Numbered from the stretch's first letter, positions 1 through 9,708 are shown. The stretch: DNA of 32,528 nt from Candidatus Omnitrophota bacterium (GCA_023143685.1 JAGLHE010000072.1:1-32528); one strand, 5' to 3'. Made by a program: numbers and translations. Notes: generated from the sequence alone by a model not told the origin.

Positions 1-3000
1 TTCTGGTCCTTCCTCATCTACCTCACTAAAGATCATTGGCAAACTCGGGATCGGAGTTACATTAATAATTACCGGCAAGAACCCTTCAATGTTCATGTTC
101 TGAATCGGCTGCTGCGGTAACGGCAACGGGATACCATTGCCATCACGTTTAATCTGCAAATTCAACATCGCTGAATTAAGGTTGATACCACCAACGTTCT
201 TTACATCAACCTGTGAGGAAGAGGTTTTCTTCAGCCGCCAATCTTCTTCCCCTGCACGAGGAGACAAAGATGGATCCGCGTCCCAATTTTTATTCAATTT
301 GGCTTCAACGCGCGATAATAATTTTTGTGCGCGATCCAGGACAGGGGCCACTTCTGGCCGGATTTTTGTCATCGGTTTGTTCATTTTGTTTATCATTAAT
401 ATGAGGTCATGTCTCCATGAGAGCAATGTCCCCTGCTCTTGAGTTTCTTCTGATGCCACCTTCCCCTCAACTTCCTTAACAAATTTATCATACTCAGATA
501 TTTCAATAGGAGAAGAGCTTAAACCCGCCCGCAATTCCCTAATAAGCGTTTCTGCCTCAAATCCGCGCCAATCATTACCTCTTGTTTCTGAATGTGACAA
601 GTAATCTCCCTTCGTATTATCAATAAAGATAATTGTCGACTGCCCATTCTGCTGAACAACCGTGATTCCCTGCCCACCCTTATCGATACCTCCATCATAT
701 TGAATAACTCGATGTTGCGCGGCTAACGAGGTCATATCTGCCACATTATCATAACTTGGGGTTTCCCTTAAAACACTATCTAACATTACTAACAACTGTT
801 CCTGACGCTGTAATTCTGCAACCGGAGAGGAAGACAGCACAGCAAGTTCCTCAGGGATCAGCATTGGTTGGTGCTTTTCAGTCGCTGCCTGCTTTGCCTG
901 ACGCTTTGCAATGTCGCGTGGATTGTCGTCTGTTCGGTCTCCTGCTTCCCTAAGCGTCCAATCAGCTTTTGTTCCTCTGATGGGAAGCTGTTCGTGCAAG
1001 GTCATTCCTGTCGCCACGTTGTAATAACTAAAAATCCGCTTTTGCCCTAAAATACGTGTTCGCACAACCGGGCTTGATCCGACTTCACTCGCGTGAAAAT
1101 CCAGCCTGTTTAAGACCTCTGACACCCCGGGGGCAATCTCCTCGAGCTCCCTTAAAACATCCTCCGAAGGAAAACTGATACGATTATCCGAATCAATCCA
1201 CACTTTCTCGCCTTCTGCCAGGCCCTTAAGAACATGTCGTGTTGTAAAATGCTCTTCTTCCGGAAGACGGCCTCGCTCATCGTCACGATATTCACTTCTG
1301 AAAAACAACCCGCCTGTCATCGCAACTTCACGGTACGTCAAGTCATCCGTAGAAATGGAAACAAAACTGACCGGTGAAGAAGCGGACTTTATTTTCTCCT
1401 CTCGATATGCAAGAGGACTGCTTGCCGCTGATTTCGTTACTTTTCCTTTTCCATCAATTACAATCCTTACATCTGACAACGACAGTTGCCCATCCTCCGT
1501 TTTAGGGATAAAATACTTATTATGCTCTTTAAAATAGTTTTCATTAAATTTAAACAAATCAAAAAGGCCTCCCGACTTATCAATAATCTGAACTTTTCCT
1601 CTATAATATGGACCGGGGAGAAGCTTTTGCATTTCTCCTAAAGACTGATCCCCTATTCTAACATTGCGGTGATCTGTCAGCCGAGGTAATCCCTCTGGGA
1701 TAAAAAACTCTACATTCCCATTTATGTCTGCATCAAATCCCAAGTTTACCAACAAATCCCACATATCATATTGCACATTAACTTCCCCGTCGACAAAACT
1801 TCCTGGAGTTGCATCTGTTAACACACCTTCAAAAATATTAACCCCCCATTTTTTCTGCTGCATAAAAGTCCATTGATGCAAGGTAAATTTATTAGGCGTA
1901 AACGCCTTAGAACGTATCTCCGGACTAAAATTAAAATGAAAAAGCAATCCATCGTGACCTGTCTCTTTACGGAACTCATCCCTAACATCCTTCAACTCAT
2001 CCATAGTCTTTAAAGCCTTATCTATGTTCATGACAACAGAATAAGCAGCCCCTTCAACAGAAATACCCTCTCTTCCAGACTGCTCATCATATCTTTCTTT
2101 AGGAATAACATCAGGGGAGACAATCTTTAAAAACTGCTCCACACCTATTTTGTTAACAATCTTTTGAAGCAAAGGCTTTAAAATAGTTTCATTAATAAGA
2201 ATTGTATTAGTATTAATCGGTTGAATTCCTTTTCCTCTTCGACCCAAAGACAAGAACAGTTCTCGCTGGCCACTAACCTGTGCTTGCCCTAATTCAATAT
2301 TAACAAATACAACAGAATCCCCCTCTTTCTGTACATGCGGGGCCCCCACTTTTTCATCTCCGATATCGCCAACTTTCCCTATACGTGTTGCAGTAATAAC
2401 CCCTATTGGAAGTTTATCAAGCATCATTTTTCCTACAATCTCTCGGGGGACTTGATTATTGACTCCATCAGCATTCAAAAAGACATTAATACTTGTTCCC
2501 TCCTCGGGCAATTGCTTTTCAACCAAACTCTGCAACTTTATGGAGACAACGGCACCATGACTTCCATTAGCTGTCCATCCATCAGTATAAAATTCTCCGA
2601 TATCAGGATTAACAACAGGATAAGGAAGCAACACCATAGGCTCAACAACTTTGATTCTTTTTCTACCCTTAATGGCTTCTTCCCATGTTCGTTTATCCTC
2701 TTCCGATTTGGAATCATTCACCCTGTCCCAAAAATAAGTTGTGTTATAAAAATTCTCAAGTGATCTCTTGCTATCTTCATTAACTAACTCTTCGATCTTG
2801 ACACTTCCATAAGATAAAGATTGATTGAGTTCACTTAAATACTTTAACTCTAAAACAGCAACAGTTTCTCCCATTATTTTGGGGCTATTCTTCTCATCTC
2901 GACCTTCGACTTCTACCCAGTGAAACAGATCCTGTGATTTTGCAGCTAAAGCTTGCCTTCCTGTGATATGTTGTAAATACTGATTTCTTATTACACTTTC

Positions 3001-5460
3001 TCCAAAACCAGCATTAAAATGAGAAATCGTAAGATCCACCTGTCTGGCTGCTGCAATGTAATCTGTTCGATTTAAAACCTCTTTCTCCACATCAATTATA
3101 TTAAATATTTTCTTCATATCTTCATATTCAAAAGCATCCGCAGGGGTGATATCTTTCTCAATACTTAGAACAGGATTCTCTTGTCCCAACTGAAAAACAA
3201 GAGGGAGGACATAACCTGTCTGTTCGGGAGTATACCCTAAATCTTCTAATTGTTTTTCAAGATATTCTCTAGAACGAAGCACCTCTTTCGTCAACTTAAT
3301 CGGGGAAGATGCGGCTAGCTGATGCGACTGGCCGACTCTGGCTAAAGCTTCCAGGGAAGAAATTTCTTTTTGAACCAACGAATTAAAATAATGTGTATCA
3401 TTTGAATTAAGTGTTGCGAAAGCGATTCTGGCTAACCCGTCTGCAGCATTCGCCCACCCTCTCTCTTTTGCTAACATGTCAAAGGTTGTGTCTTCCTCCT
3501 TTGTGAATTGCACAAAGATTTCAAAAGCTCTCCCGCTAACATCATGGCCTATTTTGGCAGCCATCTCATTTAAATGTACTAACGCCGCGCCAATAGACTC
3601 CCGGCCTTTAACATTTTCCTGGATCAAATCACGAAATGTCCGGCCAGCTAAATTCAGTCCGTTCTGCGTTGCTCTTCCGACCGGGGAGGAAACAGCCGGG
3701 GCAGTGTAAACAAAGTTCTGCAACTCTGAAATTTGTTCATTGAAATCTTTAAAATCTCTGGTATCATTTGCAATCGCAACCGTCAAGTCAACAAAAGTTT
3801 CCTGGCTCACACCTGCTAAAAGAACTCTGCTCAGACTCTCAGACACAGAAGACACATCTCCAGCTACAGATACCAGAATAAAATCCTTCTGCGCGAGCCC
3901 AAGCAAAGGCAAGAAATCTTGTTTTACACTTTTTTCATTCAAAACATTTCTTCCCATTTGGATTTGCCGAAAACTCTCCGGAGTAAAAGAACGCAAAAAA
4001 GACATCGTAACGGCTTCATTAATACTCGATTCATCTTGCCCAAGTTTCGTTTGCAGATCTTTAACAATTTGCCTTCCCTTAACATTTGTACTTAAAAACG
4101 CCTCCATCTCTTGGTAAACACTTTTACCAACCGCGTTTAAATCTTCATGCTTACTCGCTAATTCAACAAAAGTTGCAACAGGGGAAGATGTCTCCACCTT
4201 CGCGGCGGACAGCTGCTTATCACTCGTATTTTCAATCAGGTTCGCCTCCGCGACAACATACCTTGAATCAATACTGTTTTTCTCCATCCCGCGTCGGATT
4301 CTTTGCTGAACACTTACAGGAGAAGAACCAAATCCGCTTCGGCCTCGCACCGTCTTAACCTCTGCCCCATCCCTTTCAAACCCGCCTGAAAAATATTTGC
4401 GCGGAACAACATGCTTTGCCACAGGATCGTAGTCTTCCTTAATGTAATTGTACACACCCTTATTAAACGCCTCAACATACTGGTCATAAATTTTTTGTTT
4501 AACCTGCTTGTCTTCAACATCCACACCCTTAACTTTCGTCTTATCCACATACACCTGGCCTAATAAAGTTTCCTTTAAATTCTGTTTGTACCAGGTTGCC
4601 AAAACCATCGAGTTGTAAATCTGCCTTAAATTCGCGAAATGTGTTCCTGTATTAACCTCTTTTTCAATCTCAGGGATCAAGACTTCACGGATAACCGCTG
4701 ACGAAACCCCGCTTAACGCCTCAGCATCATCTTTATTCACCTTATCTAAACTAAACTCTTTATTCCCTAAATTACTCTGCAACGCCAAATAATCTTCTTC
4801 CAACATGACCTTTAAATGGCTATCCACAACATACGCGCTGCCTTCATATTCGTAAACAAGCGCGTTCTCCGGAACGATCCAGACCTTATTAAAGGTATTA
4901 ACAGGAATATTGGTTGTGCCGAACTGCTCCTGCGCCTTCTTGTAAACACGCGCCCAAAACTCTTTTCCTAAATCATCTTCCGGATAAATTAGAGAAGCCA
5001 TCATCTGCTTCAATATGTAATCCTGAGCAAGCAGGTCGCGCCCCATTTCAGTAACGCTAAAACCTTCCGGAATAATACGTCCCTTTTCGTACGGAGAAAG
5101 GTTGACCCACATGTCTTCATCCGGAACCGTGAGTGAAGCTAAGAAATATTTAATCAGTTTATTGGATTCATCTTTAAGCGCCTCACCCTTCAACTTTGAA
5201 TCCCCTGTATCTACAATAAAATCAAATTGCAAAGGGTTCTGCGGATTAATGGTCAATGCCTTAATCACAGCCGGAGCGTAACCATCACTTAGACGCACCA
5301 TCTCCCCTGGGGGCGGTAAATTCAAAATTGTTTGGGATGTATTTTGTGCGTAAAGCGGGGTGGGAGGCGTTACCATACTAAACATAAAAGTAAACGCGAC
5401 AAACCCGGATAAAATTCTGTAAGGCAACCGGCTTTTTCGTTGTTCAAGATAGTGGACCAT
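1..5460 (-). CDS. Giant secreted modular protein A (C-terminus truncated by window edge); N-terminal signal/TM segment, SSP(V/I/L)-punctuated modules, conserved C-terminal block
   Basis: Not in the ORF track because it runs off the window. Reverse-strand translation from ATG at 5460 reads MVHYLEQRKSRLPYRILSGFVAFTFMFSMVTPPTPLYAQNTSQTILNLPPPGEMVRLSDGYAP... and ends at the edge with ...VGGINLNSAMLNLQIKRDGNGIPLPLPQQPIQNMNIEGFLPVIINVTPIPSLPMIFSEVDEEGPE. Paralogous at both ends to the 5722..9042 ORF. Confidence 0.9.
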   Translation of the reverse strand, partial: MVHYLEQRKSRLPYRILSGFVAFTFMFSMVTPPTPLYAQNTSQTILNLPPPGEMVRLSDGYAPAVIKALTINPQNPLQFDFIVDTGDSKLKGEALKDESNKLIKYFLASLTVPDEDMWVNLSPYEKGRIIPEGFSVTEMGRDLLAQDYILKQMMASLIYPEDDLGKEFWARVYKKAQEQFGTTNIPVNTFNKVWIVPENALVYEYEGSAYVVDSHLKVMLEEDYLALQSNLGNKEFSLDKVNKDDAEALSGVSSAVIREVLIPEIEKEVNTGTHFANLRQIYNSMVLATWYKQNLKETLLGQVYVDKTKVKGVDVEDKQVKQKIYDQYVEAFNKGVYNYIKEDYDPVAKHVVPRKYFSGGFERDGAEVKTVRGRSGFGSSPVSVQQRIRRGMEKNSIDSRYVVAEANLIENTSDKQLSAAKVETSSPVATFVELASKHEDLNAVGKSVYQEMEAFLSTNVKGRQIVKDLQTKLGQDESSINEAVTMSFLRSFTPESFRQIQMGRNVLNEKSVKQDFLPLLGLAQKDFILVSVAGDVSSVSESLSRVLLAGVSQETFVDLTVAIANDTRDFKDFNEQISELQNFVYTAPAVSSPVGRATQNGLNLAGRTFRDLIQENVKGRESIGAALVHLNEMAAKIGHDVSGRAFEIFVQFTKEEDTTFDMLAKERGWANAADGLARIAFATLNSNDTHYFNSLVQKEISSLEALARVGQSHQLAASSPIKLTKEVLRSREYLEKQLEDLGYTPEQTGYVLPLVFQLGQENPVLSIEKDITPADAFEYEDMKKIFNIIDVEKEVLNRTDYIAAARQVDLTISHFNAGFGESVIRNQYLQHITGRQALAAKSQDLFHWVEVEGRDEKNSPKIMGETVAVLELKYLSELNQSLSYGSVKIEELVNEDSKRSLENFYNTTYFWDRVNDSKSEEDKRTWEEAIKGRKRIKVVEPMVLLPYPVVNPDIGEFYTDGWTANGSHGAVVSIKLQSLVEKQLPEEGTSINVFLNADGVNNQVPREIVGKMMLDKLPIGVITATRIGKVGDIGDEKVGAPHVQKEGDSVVFVNIELGQAQVSGQRELFLSLGRRGKGIQPINTNTILINETILKPLLQKIVNKIGVEQFLKIVSPDVIPKERYDEQSGREGISVEGAAYSVVMNIDKALKTMDELKDVRDEFRKETGHDGLLFHFNFSPEIRSKAFTPNKFTLHQWTFMQQKKWGVNIFEGVLTDATPGSFVDGEVNVQYDMWDLLVNLGFDADINGNVEFFIPEGLPRLTDHRNVRIGDQSLGEMQKLLPGPYYRGKVQIIDKSGGLFDLFKFNENYFKEHNKYFIPKTEDGQLSLSDVRIVIDGKGKVTKSAASSPLAYREEKIKSASSPVSFVSISTDDLTYREVAMTGGLFFRSEYRDDERGRLPEEEHFTTRHVLKGLAEGEKVWIDSDNRISFPSEDVLRELEEIAPGVSEVLNRLDFHASEVGSSPVVRTRILGQKRIFSYYNVATGMTLHEQLPIRGTKADWTLREAGDRTDDNPRDIAKRQAKQAATEKHQPMLIPEELAVLSSSPVAELQRQEQLLVMLDSVLRETPSYDNVADMTSLAAQHRVIQYDGGIDKGGQGITVVQQNGQSTIIFIDNTKGDYLSHSETRGNDWRGFEAETLIRELRAGLSSSPIEISEYDKFVKEVEGKVASEETQEQGTLLSWRHDLILMINKMNKPMTKIRPEVAPVLDRAQKLLSRVEAKLNKNWDADPSLSPRAGEEDWRLKKTSSSQVDVKNVGGINLNSAMLNLQIKRDGNGIPLPLPQQPIQNMNIEGFLPVIINVTPIPSLPMIFSEVDEEGPE

Positions 5461-5647
5461 AAACTTCCTCCGTTTAAGTTGTGTAAAGTTTCGTCCTTGT
5501 GTCCTTATGTATTACAATGTATTCAAAAACAGCTTAAAATTTTTTAAGCAATGTACTTCGACTGATCCTGCGTGGTAAGGTAAACCGTAGATAGAAATAC
5601 CTACGTACATAAAATATACCATACAAGCGCTAAAAAAACAAGTCGGA

Positions 5648-5680
5648 GACGCAAGGTGTTGCAAACAAACAACTTGCGTC
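5648..5680 (-). terminator. Putative intrinsic terminator downstream of giant gene B
   Basis: Perfect 8-bp inverted repeat GACGCAAG...CTTGCGTC. Read on the minus strand it is followed a few nt later by TTGTTTTTTT; located between the two giant genes. Confidence 0.5.
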
Positions 5681-5721
5681 CTACAAAAAAACCGTCCCTC
5701 CTGCCCGCTGAACGTAGCACG

Positions 5722-8700
5722 CTACCAGTCCTTATCTCTCAATTGCGCTCTCAAATCAACCGGCTCCATCCCTTTATTAAAACTCAATTCTTCCGGCGCC
5801 TCTTCATCACCCATGCCTAACAACATCGGCAAACTCGGGATTGGAGTTACATTAATAATAATCGGCAAAAATCCTTCAATCTGCATATTCTGTATCGGCT
5901 GTTGCAGTACCGGCAATGGTACACCTTTGCCATCACGTTTAATTTGCAAATCCAAAAACGCGGGGTCTAAATTAATACCACCGACGACGTCTGGGGTCTG
6001 GTTGCTGGCAAGCTTGGCATTGCGCGCACCATCAACCGGTGAAGACGAAGAGAGCATCCTGGCAGCAGCAATCTCTTTGAGTATTTCTTCTTCTGACTTT
6101 CTTTGCTCCCCTTCTGACTCCCTTGGCCTCCTGTGAAGTTCACTAACAAATTTTTTATGTTCATCATGTGTAAGCCCTGCCTCAACCATCATTTTAAAAA
6201 CATCCACATCTTCCACGTCAGTATCTATTTGTTCTCTTAAGTGCCTGATAAACTCTTCTCCGGGAGTACCCAATAATTTCAATATCCCGGCTACATCCTG
6301 TTTATCAAGGCTGGTTCCATCTACAATAGCCTTTAATATCTTTGCATGTAATTCCTTAAAATACCTCAGCGCCATCCATTCTCTGTGCGGGATGTAACTG
6401 ACACCTAAAGCCTTTCGGGCAGCGCTAACCATTGTGCTGCCTTTATGCAAATCTTCCGTCGACGCGCCAACAAAATAATAACCTGCCTCACCGATCATAG
6501 AGATCACAATCTCTTTTTCTTTTTCATCTAACAGACTATTTATCTTCTTCCTTAACTCATTTAAACCTGCATCACTATTTCCAACCCATTTATACCGCAC
6601 TGCTAATATGTTTTTGTTAATAGCGCCTGGCATAGGCCCGTCATAAACATCCAAATTCAAATGTTTGCTTATTTCTGATACAAAAGCTTTCATCCCCGGC
6701 AGCTCAAGAGAATCCTTTTCACGACGGTCATACGACCCAAAACGAAGAAACTTCTTAATGCCCAATCCTGAACCTTTAACCTCAACTAAACCTGTTCGCT
6801 CATCCAGCTCCTCTCTTATTTTATCCAAAGCACCCATCGCCTCTCCAGGCAAAAAGCCCGTGCCATCAATAGTTATCCTTCGATTATCTATTGGTGACGA
6901 GGAGGCAGATATTATTGCCTCTTTCATCAAGTCACTTTCCGTTGATTGCAACTCTGCCTTTAAGTTGTTCAGTTCTTGCCTTATTTCAGGCAAACCTGCT
7001 CTTTCTTCATTATTTTGAAGAAGCCCTTCCAGTCTCTCTATTTCTGTTTGTCCCACACGAATTTTACCCCTCAGGCTTACCATCGCACTCTTTATCTGTT
7101 CAATCTTTCTTCCCTTCCCATCGCTTACCGGCGAGGAGGAGACGTTCTCTTCCTCCGTTAACAAAGCAACAATATCTTCTCCCTTTAAAGAGGCCTCCAT
7201 ATTAAGTTCTTTGAGAAACTGTTCAGTAGACACAGCAGACCAATCTCCCCATCTCTCTAAACCCCAAGAATGACGCCCATCAGCACTATCCAAAAATACT
7301 CTTATGCCTCCATCTCCCCACGAGTCTACCGCAACCATAAATTTCGCCTTCGCATACTTTGTAACATAGGCTTTCGTTTGGGCAGTAGTATGTGAGTCCA
7401 CCAGAGAACCTTTCCCCAAAAAGTGTACAAGGCTATCTTCCCGCACGTCTTTTGCATCTAAAGATTTCTTTAACAATTCATCCACTTTTGCTTGCAAGCT
7501 CAGAATAAGAAGCTTTGTGCTATTTGCCGATTCGTCATAAGAAAAACCGGACTCCGCCGCATGGTCAAGAATTTGCTCATGTATCAATTCTGACTCAACG
7601 CGAACCTTCAACAATTCTTTCCTACTCTTTAAGTTATCCAAATTCTTTTCTTTCCTCTCCATCTGTTCATAAATCTCTTTAAAATCAAGCACCGGCGAGG
7701 AGGTGTTGCGGGCGGCGGTGAGTTCTTCTGCCATCTTTGTCAATTCTTCTACAGGAGAAGAGTTGACACCCAGCTCTGTTAACGCCGCGTTAATGCTGAA
7801 AATATCTGACTCCTCACTCTCTGGCTGTATTCCTTTCGCAACCCGTTGTTGAACCGATAACGGCGAAGAGGCCAGGTTTTCATCTTTCACAGCCTTAACT
7901 TCTTCAGGAGCGATAACTCCGCCGGAGAAATATTTTCTCGGGATAATTTCCTGCTTTTGTGTGTCGTAGTCTTCTTTAATGTAATTGTAAACTCCCTGAT
8001 TAAACGCTTTGACGTACTGGTCATAAATCTTCTGTTTAACCTGCTTATCCTCAACATCCACACCCTTAACCTTATTTTTATCCGCGTACACCTGGCCTAA
8101 CAAACTTTGCTTCAAATTCTGTTTGTACCAAATCGCCAAAATCATCGAGTTATAAATCTGTCTTAAATTCGCGAAATTTTTGCCTTCGTTGACTTCCCGT
8201 TCAATTTCAGGGATGATAATTTCTTTAATGAGTTCAGAAGACAGGGAACTGTTGACAGAAGACAGATTTTTTGATTTTTTTTCTGTTTTCTGTCCTCTGT
8301 TTTCTGTCTTCTGTTCTACCAAGTAATCCTGCTCAAGCATCACCTTCAAATGACGATCAACAACAAACGCGCTGCTATCCTTTTCATAAACAAGCGCATT
8401 TTCAGGCACAATCCAAACCTTATTAAAAGTGTTCATCGGGATTTCACTCGTCCCAAACTCTGCCTTAGCTCTTTTATGCACACGATGCCAAAACTCTTTA
8501 CCCAAATCATTTTCCGGATAAATCAAAGAGGCGGTCAGCTGCTTTAAAATGTAATCCTGCGCTAAAAGGTCTCGTCCCATCTCAGTAACACCAAACGCTT
8601 CAGGGACAATACGGCCTTCTTCATACGGAGATAAATTAACCCACAAATCCTTTTCCGGAACTGTTAAGGACGCCATAAAATATTTAATCAGCTTTTGTGA

Positions 8701-8994
8701 TTCTTTTTCCAAATCATGGCCGGTAAGTTTTGAGTCGCCGGTATCAACAATAAAGTCAAACTCAAGCGGATTTTCAGGATGAATAGTCAGCCCCTTGATG
8801 ATAGCAGGCGCGTACCCTTCACTGACATGCACCATCTCACCTGGAATGGGGAGGTTAAAAATTGTTTGGGTCCCCTCGCTCGCGTAAAGTACTGCAGGCG
8901 GCATGACTAAACTAAAAATAAACGTAAACGCAACAAACGCAGAAAACACCCGGCAATACAACCGGCCTTGCTTTTTTTGGATGGTATGGATCAT
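5722..8994 (-). CDS. Giant secreted modular protein B, paralogue of protein A; start re-assigned to ATG at 8994 (track start 9042)
   Basis: Long ORF. MIHTIQKKQGRLYCRVFSAFVAFTFIFSLVMPPAVLYAS is a signal-like N-terminus aligned with protein A, and CAGGAG lies just upstream of the 8994 ATG. Internal SSPL/SSPV/SSSPV/SSSPI/SSSSPV motifs; C-terminus VGGINLDPAFLDLQIKRDGKGVPLPVLQQPIQNMQIEGFLPIIINVTPIPSLPMLLG. Confidence 0.92.
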   Translation of the reverse strand: MIHTIQKKQGRLYCRVFSAFVAFTFIFSLVMPPAVLYASEGTQTIFNLPIPGEMVHVSEGYAPAIIKGLTIHPENPLEFDFIVDTGDSKLTGHDLEKESQKLIKYFMASLTVPEKDLWVNLSPYEEGRIVPEAFGVTEMGRDLLAQDYILKQLTASLIYPENDLGKEFWHRVHKRAKAEFGTSEIPMNTFNKVWIVPENALVYEKDSSAFVVDRHLKVMLEQDYLVEQKTENRGQKTEKKSKNLSSVNSSLSSELIKEIIIPEIEREVNEGKNFANLRQIYNSMILAIWYKQNLKQSLLGQVYADKNKVKGVDVEDKQVKQKIYDQYVKAFNQGVYNYIKEDYDTQKQEIIPRKYFSGGVIAPEEVKAVKDENLASSPLSVQQRVAKGIQPESEESDIFSINAALTELGVNSSPVEELTKMAEELTAARNTSSPVLDFKEIYEQMERKEKNLDNLKSRKELLKVRVESELIHEQILDHAAESGFSYDESANSTKLLILSLQAKVDELLKKSLDAKDVREDSLVHFLGKGSLVDSHTTAQTKAYVTKYAKAKFMVAVDSWGDGGIRVFLDSADGRHSWGLERWGDWSAVSTEQFLKELNMEASLKGEDIVALLTEEENVSSSPVSDGKGRKIEQIKSAMVSLRGKIRVGQTEIERLEGLLQNNEERAGLPEIRQELNNLKAELQSTESDLMKEAIISASSSPIDNRRITIDGTGFLPGEAMGALDKIREELDERTGLVEVKGSGLGIKKFLRFGSYDRREKDSLELPGMKAFVSEISKHLNLDVYDGPMPGAINKNILAVRYKWVGNSDAGLNELRKKINSLLDEKEKEIVISMIGEAGYYFVGASTEDLHKGSTMVSAARKALGVSYIPHREWMALRYFKELHAKILKAIVDGTSLDKQDVAGILKLLGTPGEEFIRHLREQIDTDVEDVDVFKMMVEAGLTHDEHKKFVSELHRRPRESEGEQRKSEEEILKEIAAARMLSSSSPVDGARNAKLASNQTPDVVGGINLDPAFLDLQIKRDGKGVPLPVLQQPIQNMQIEGFLPIIINVTPIPSLPMLLGMGDEEAPEELSFNKGMEPVDLRAQLRDKDW
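8229..8320. repeat. Low-complexity inverted repeat (CTGTTTTCTGTC.. / GACAGAAGACAG..) inside giant gene B
   Basis: gaagacagggaactgttgacagaagacaga-tttttt...-ctgttttctgtcctctgttttctgtcttctgt; encodes the linker EQKTENRGQKTEKKSKNLSSVNSSLSSE, replaced by an unrelated linker in protein A. Confidence 0.6.
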
Positions 8995-9219
8995 ATTCTC
9001 TCCTGATTTTTTGCACAAACAGCGCAAGCCATTCAAAAGCATTAAATGACAACCGCCTTAAAAAATATACTTGGTTCGTGACACTACTTTGGAAGACAAA
9101 ACGTCGGAAAACAACAAGTAAATACCTTTTAATTACTTAGGGAAAAATATAACATATTACTAGAGGAAAAACAAGGCAGAGCCGTAAGATATTGAAGATA
9201 AACGACTTAGACCTTCGTG

Positions 9220-9699
9220 TCAACTCTCAATCAATCTTTGAGCACTGGTATCAAGATGAAATTCAACAACATCCCCTGCCTCAAGCCCGAATTCCTTACT
9301 TTTTCCGGCATTCAGCTCTAAAACGTACATCGCGTCTTGACTTGGAACATAACTTGGACAAGGATCCTTCTGGCAAGGGGGGACATTTGCTTCGATATGA
9401 ATAATCCGGCGAGCATAATCCAGCCAAATAATATCTAGCGGGATCAAAGTTTCTTTCATCCAAAACGAATGTTTTCGGCTATCTGAAAAAAGGAACAACA
9501 TGCCACGTTCCGTGTCCAAATATTCGCGATTCTGCAAACCTCGCGCTCGTTCTTCCTGCGTCTGAGCTAATTCCACTTCAATACACTGACCTTTAAAACA
9601 AACCTGGGTGACAGGCCGGGAACCTGTGCAACCAAGGAGAAAAATTGAAAGAAAAAGAAGAATCTGGTATTTGGTATCTGGCATTTTATCTGTGCTCAT
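9220..9699 (-). CDS. DUF192 family lipoprotein/secreted protein
   Basis: VELAQTQEERARGLQNREYLDTERGMLFLF..HSFWMKETLIPLDIIWLD...YVLELNAG is typical of DUF192; lipobox-like LLGCTG. Confidence 0.85.
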   Translation of the reverse strand: MSTDKMPDTKYQILLFLSIFLLGCTGSRPVTQVCFKGQCIEVELAQTQEERARGLQNREYLDTERGMLFLFSDSRKHSFWMKETLIPLDIIWLDYARRIIHIEANVPPCQKDPCPSYVPSQDAMYVLELNAGKSKEFGLEAGDVVEFHLDTSAQRLIES

Positions 9700-9708
9700 C
9701 TGCGTTTC
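9685..9708. repeat. Copy of dispersed tttatctgtgctcatctgcgttt repeat overlapping the DUF192 start codon
   Basis: Same ttatctgtgctcatctgcgttt string as at 10484..; both genes start MSTDK from it. Confidence 0.6.

Noticed and set aside
137-4358. Plus-strand ORFs of 60-142 aa opposite giant gene A (and similar ones opposite gene B, 5813-8547)
   Set aside because: They lie antisense to long, paralogue-supported coding sequences and have no recognisable domains or ribosome-binding context; expected shadow ORFs.
4314-4550. Minus-strand 78-aa ORF inside giant gene A
   Set aside because: Out-of-frame overlap with the real coding frame; no supporting features.
5580-5605. CGTAG...CTACG small inverted repeat between giant genes
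   Set aside because: Only 5-bp arms in an AT-rich spacer; not distinguishable from chance.
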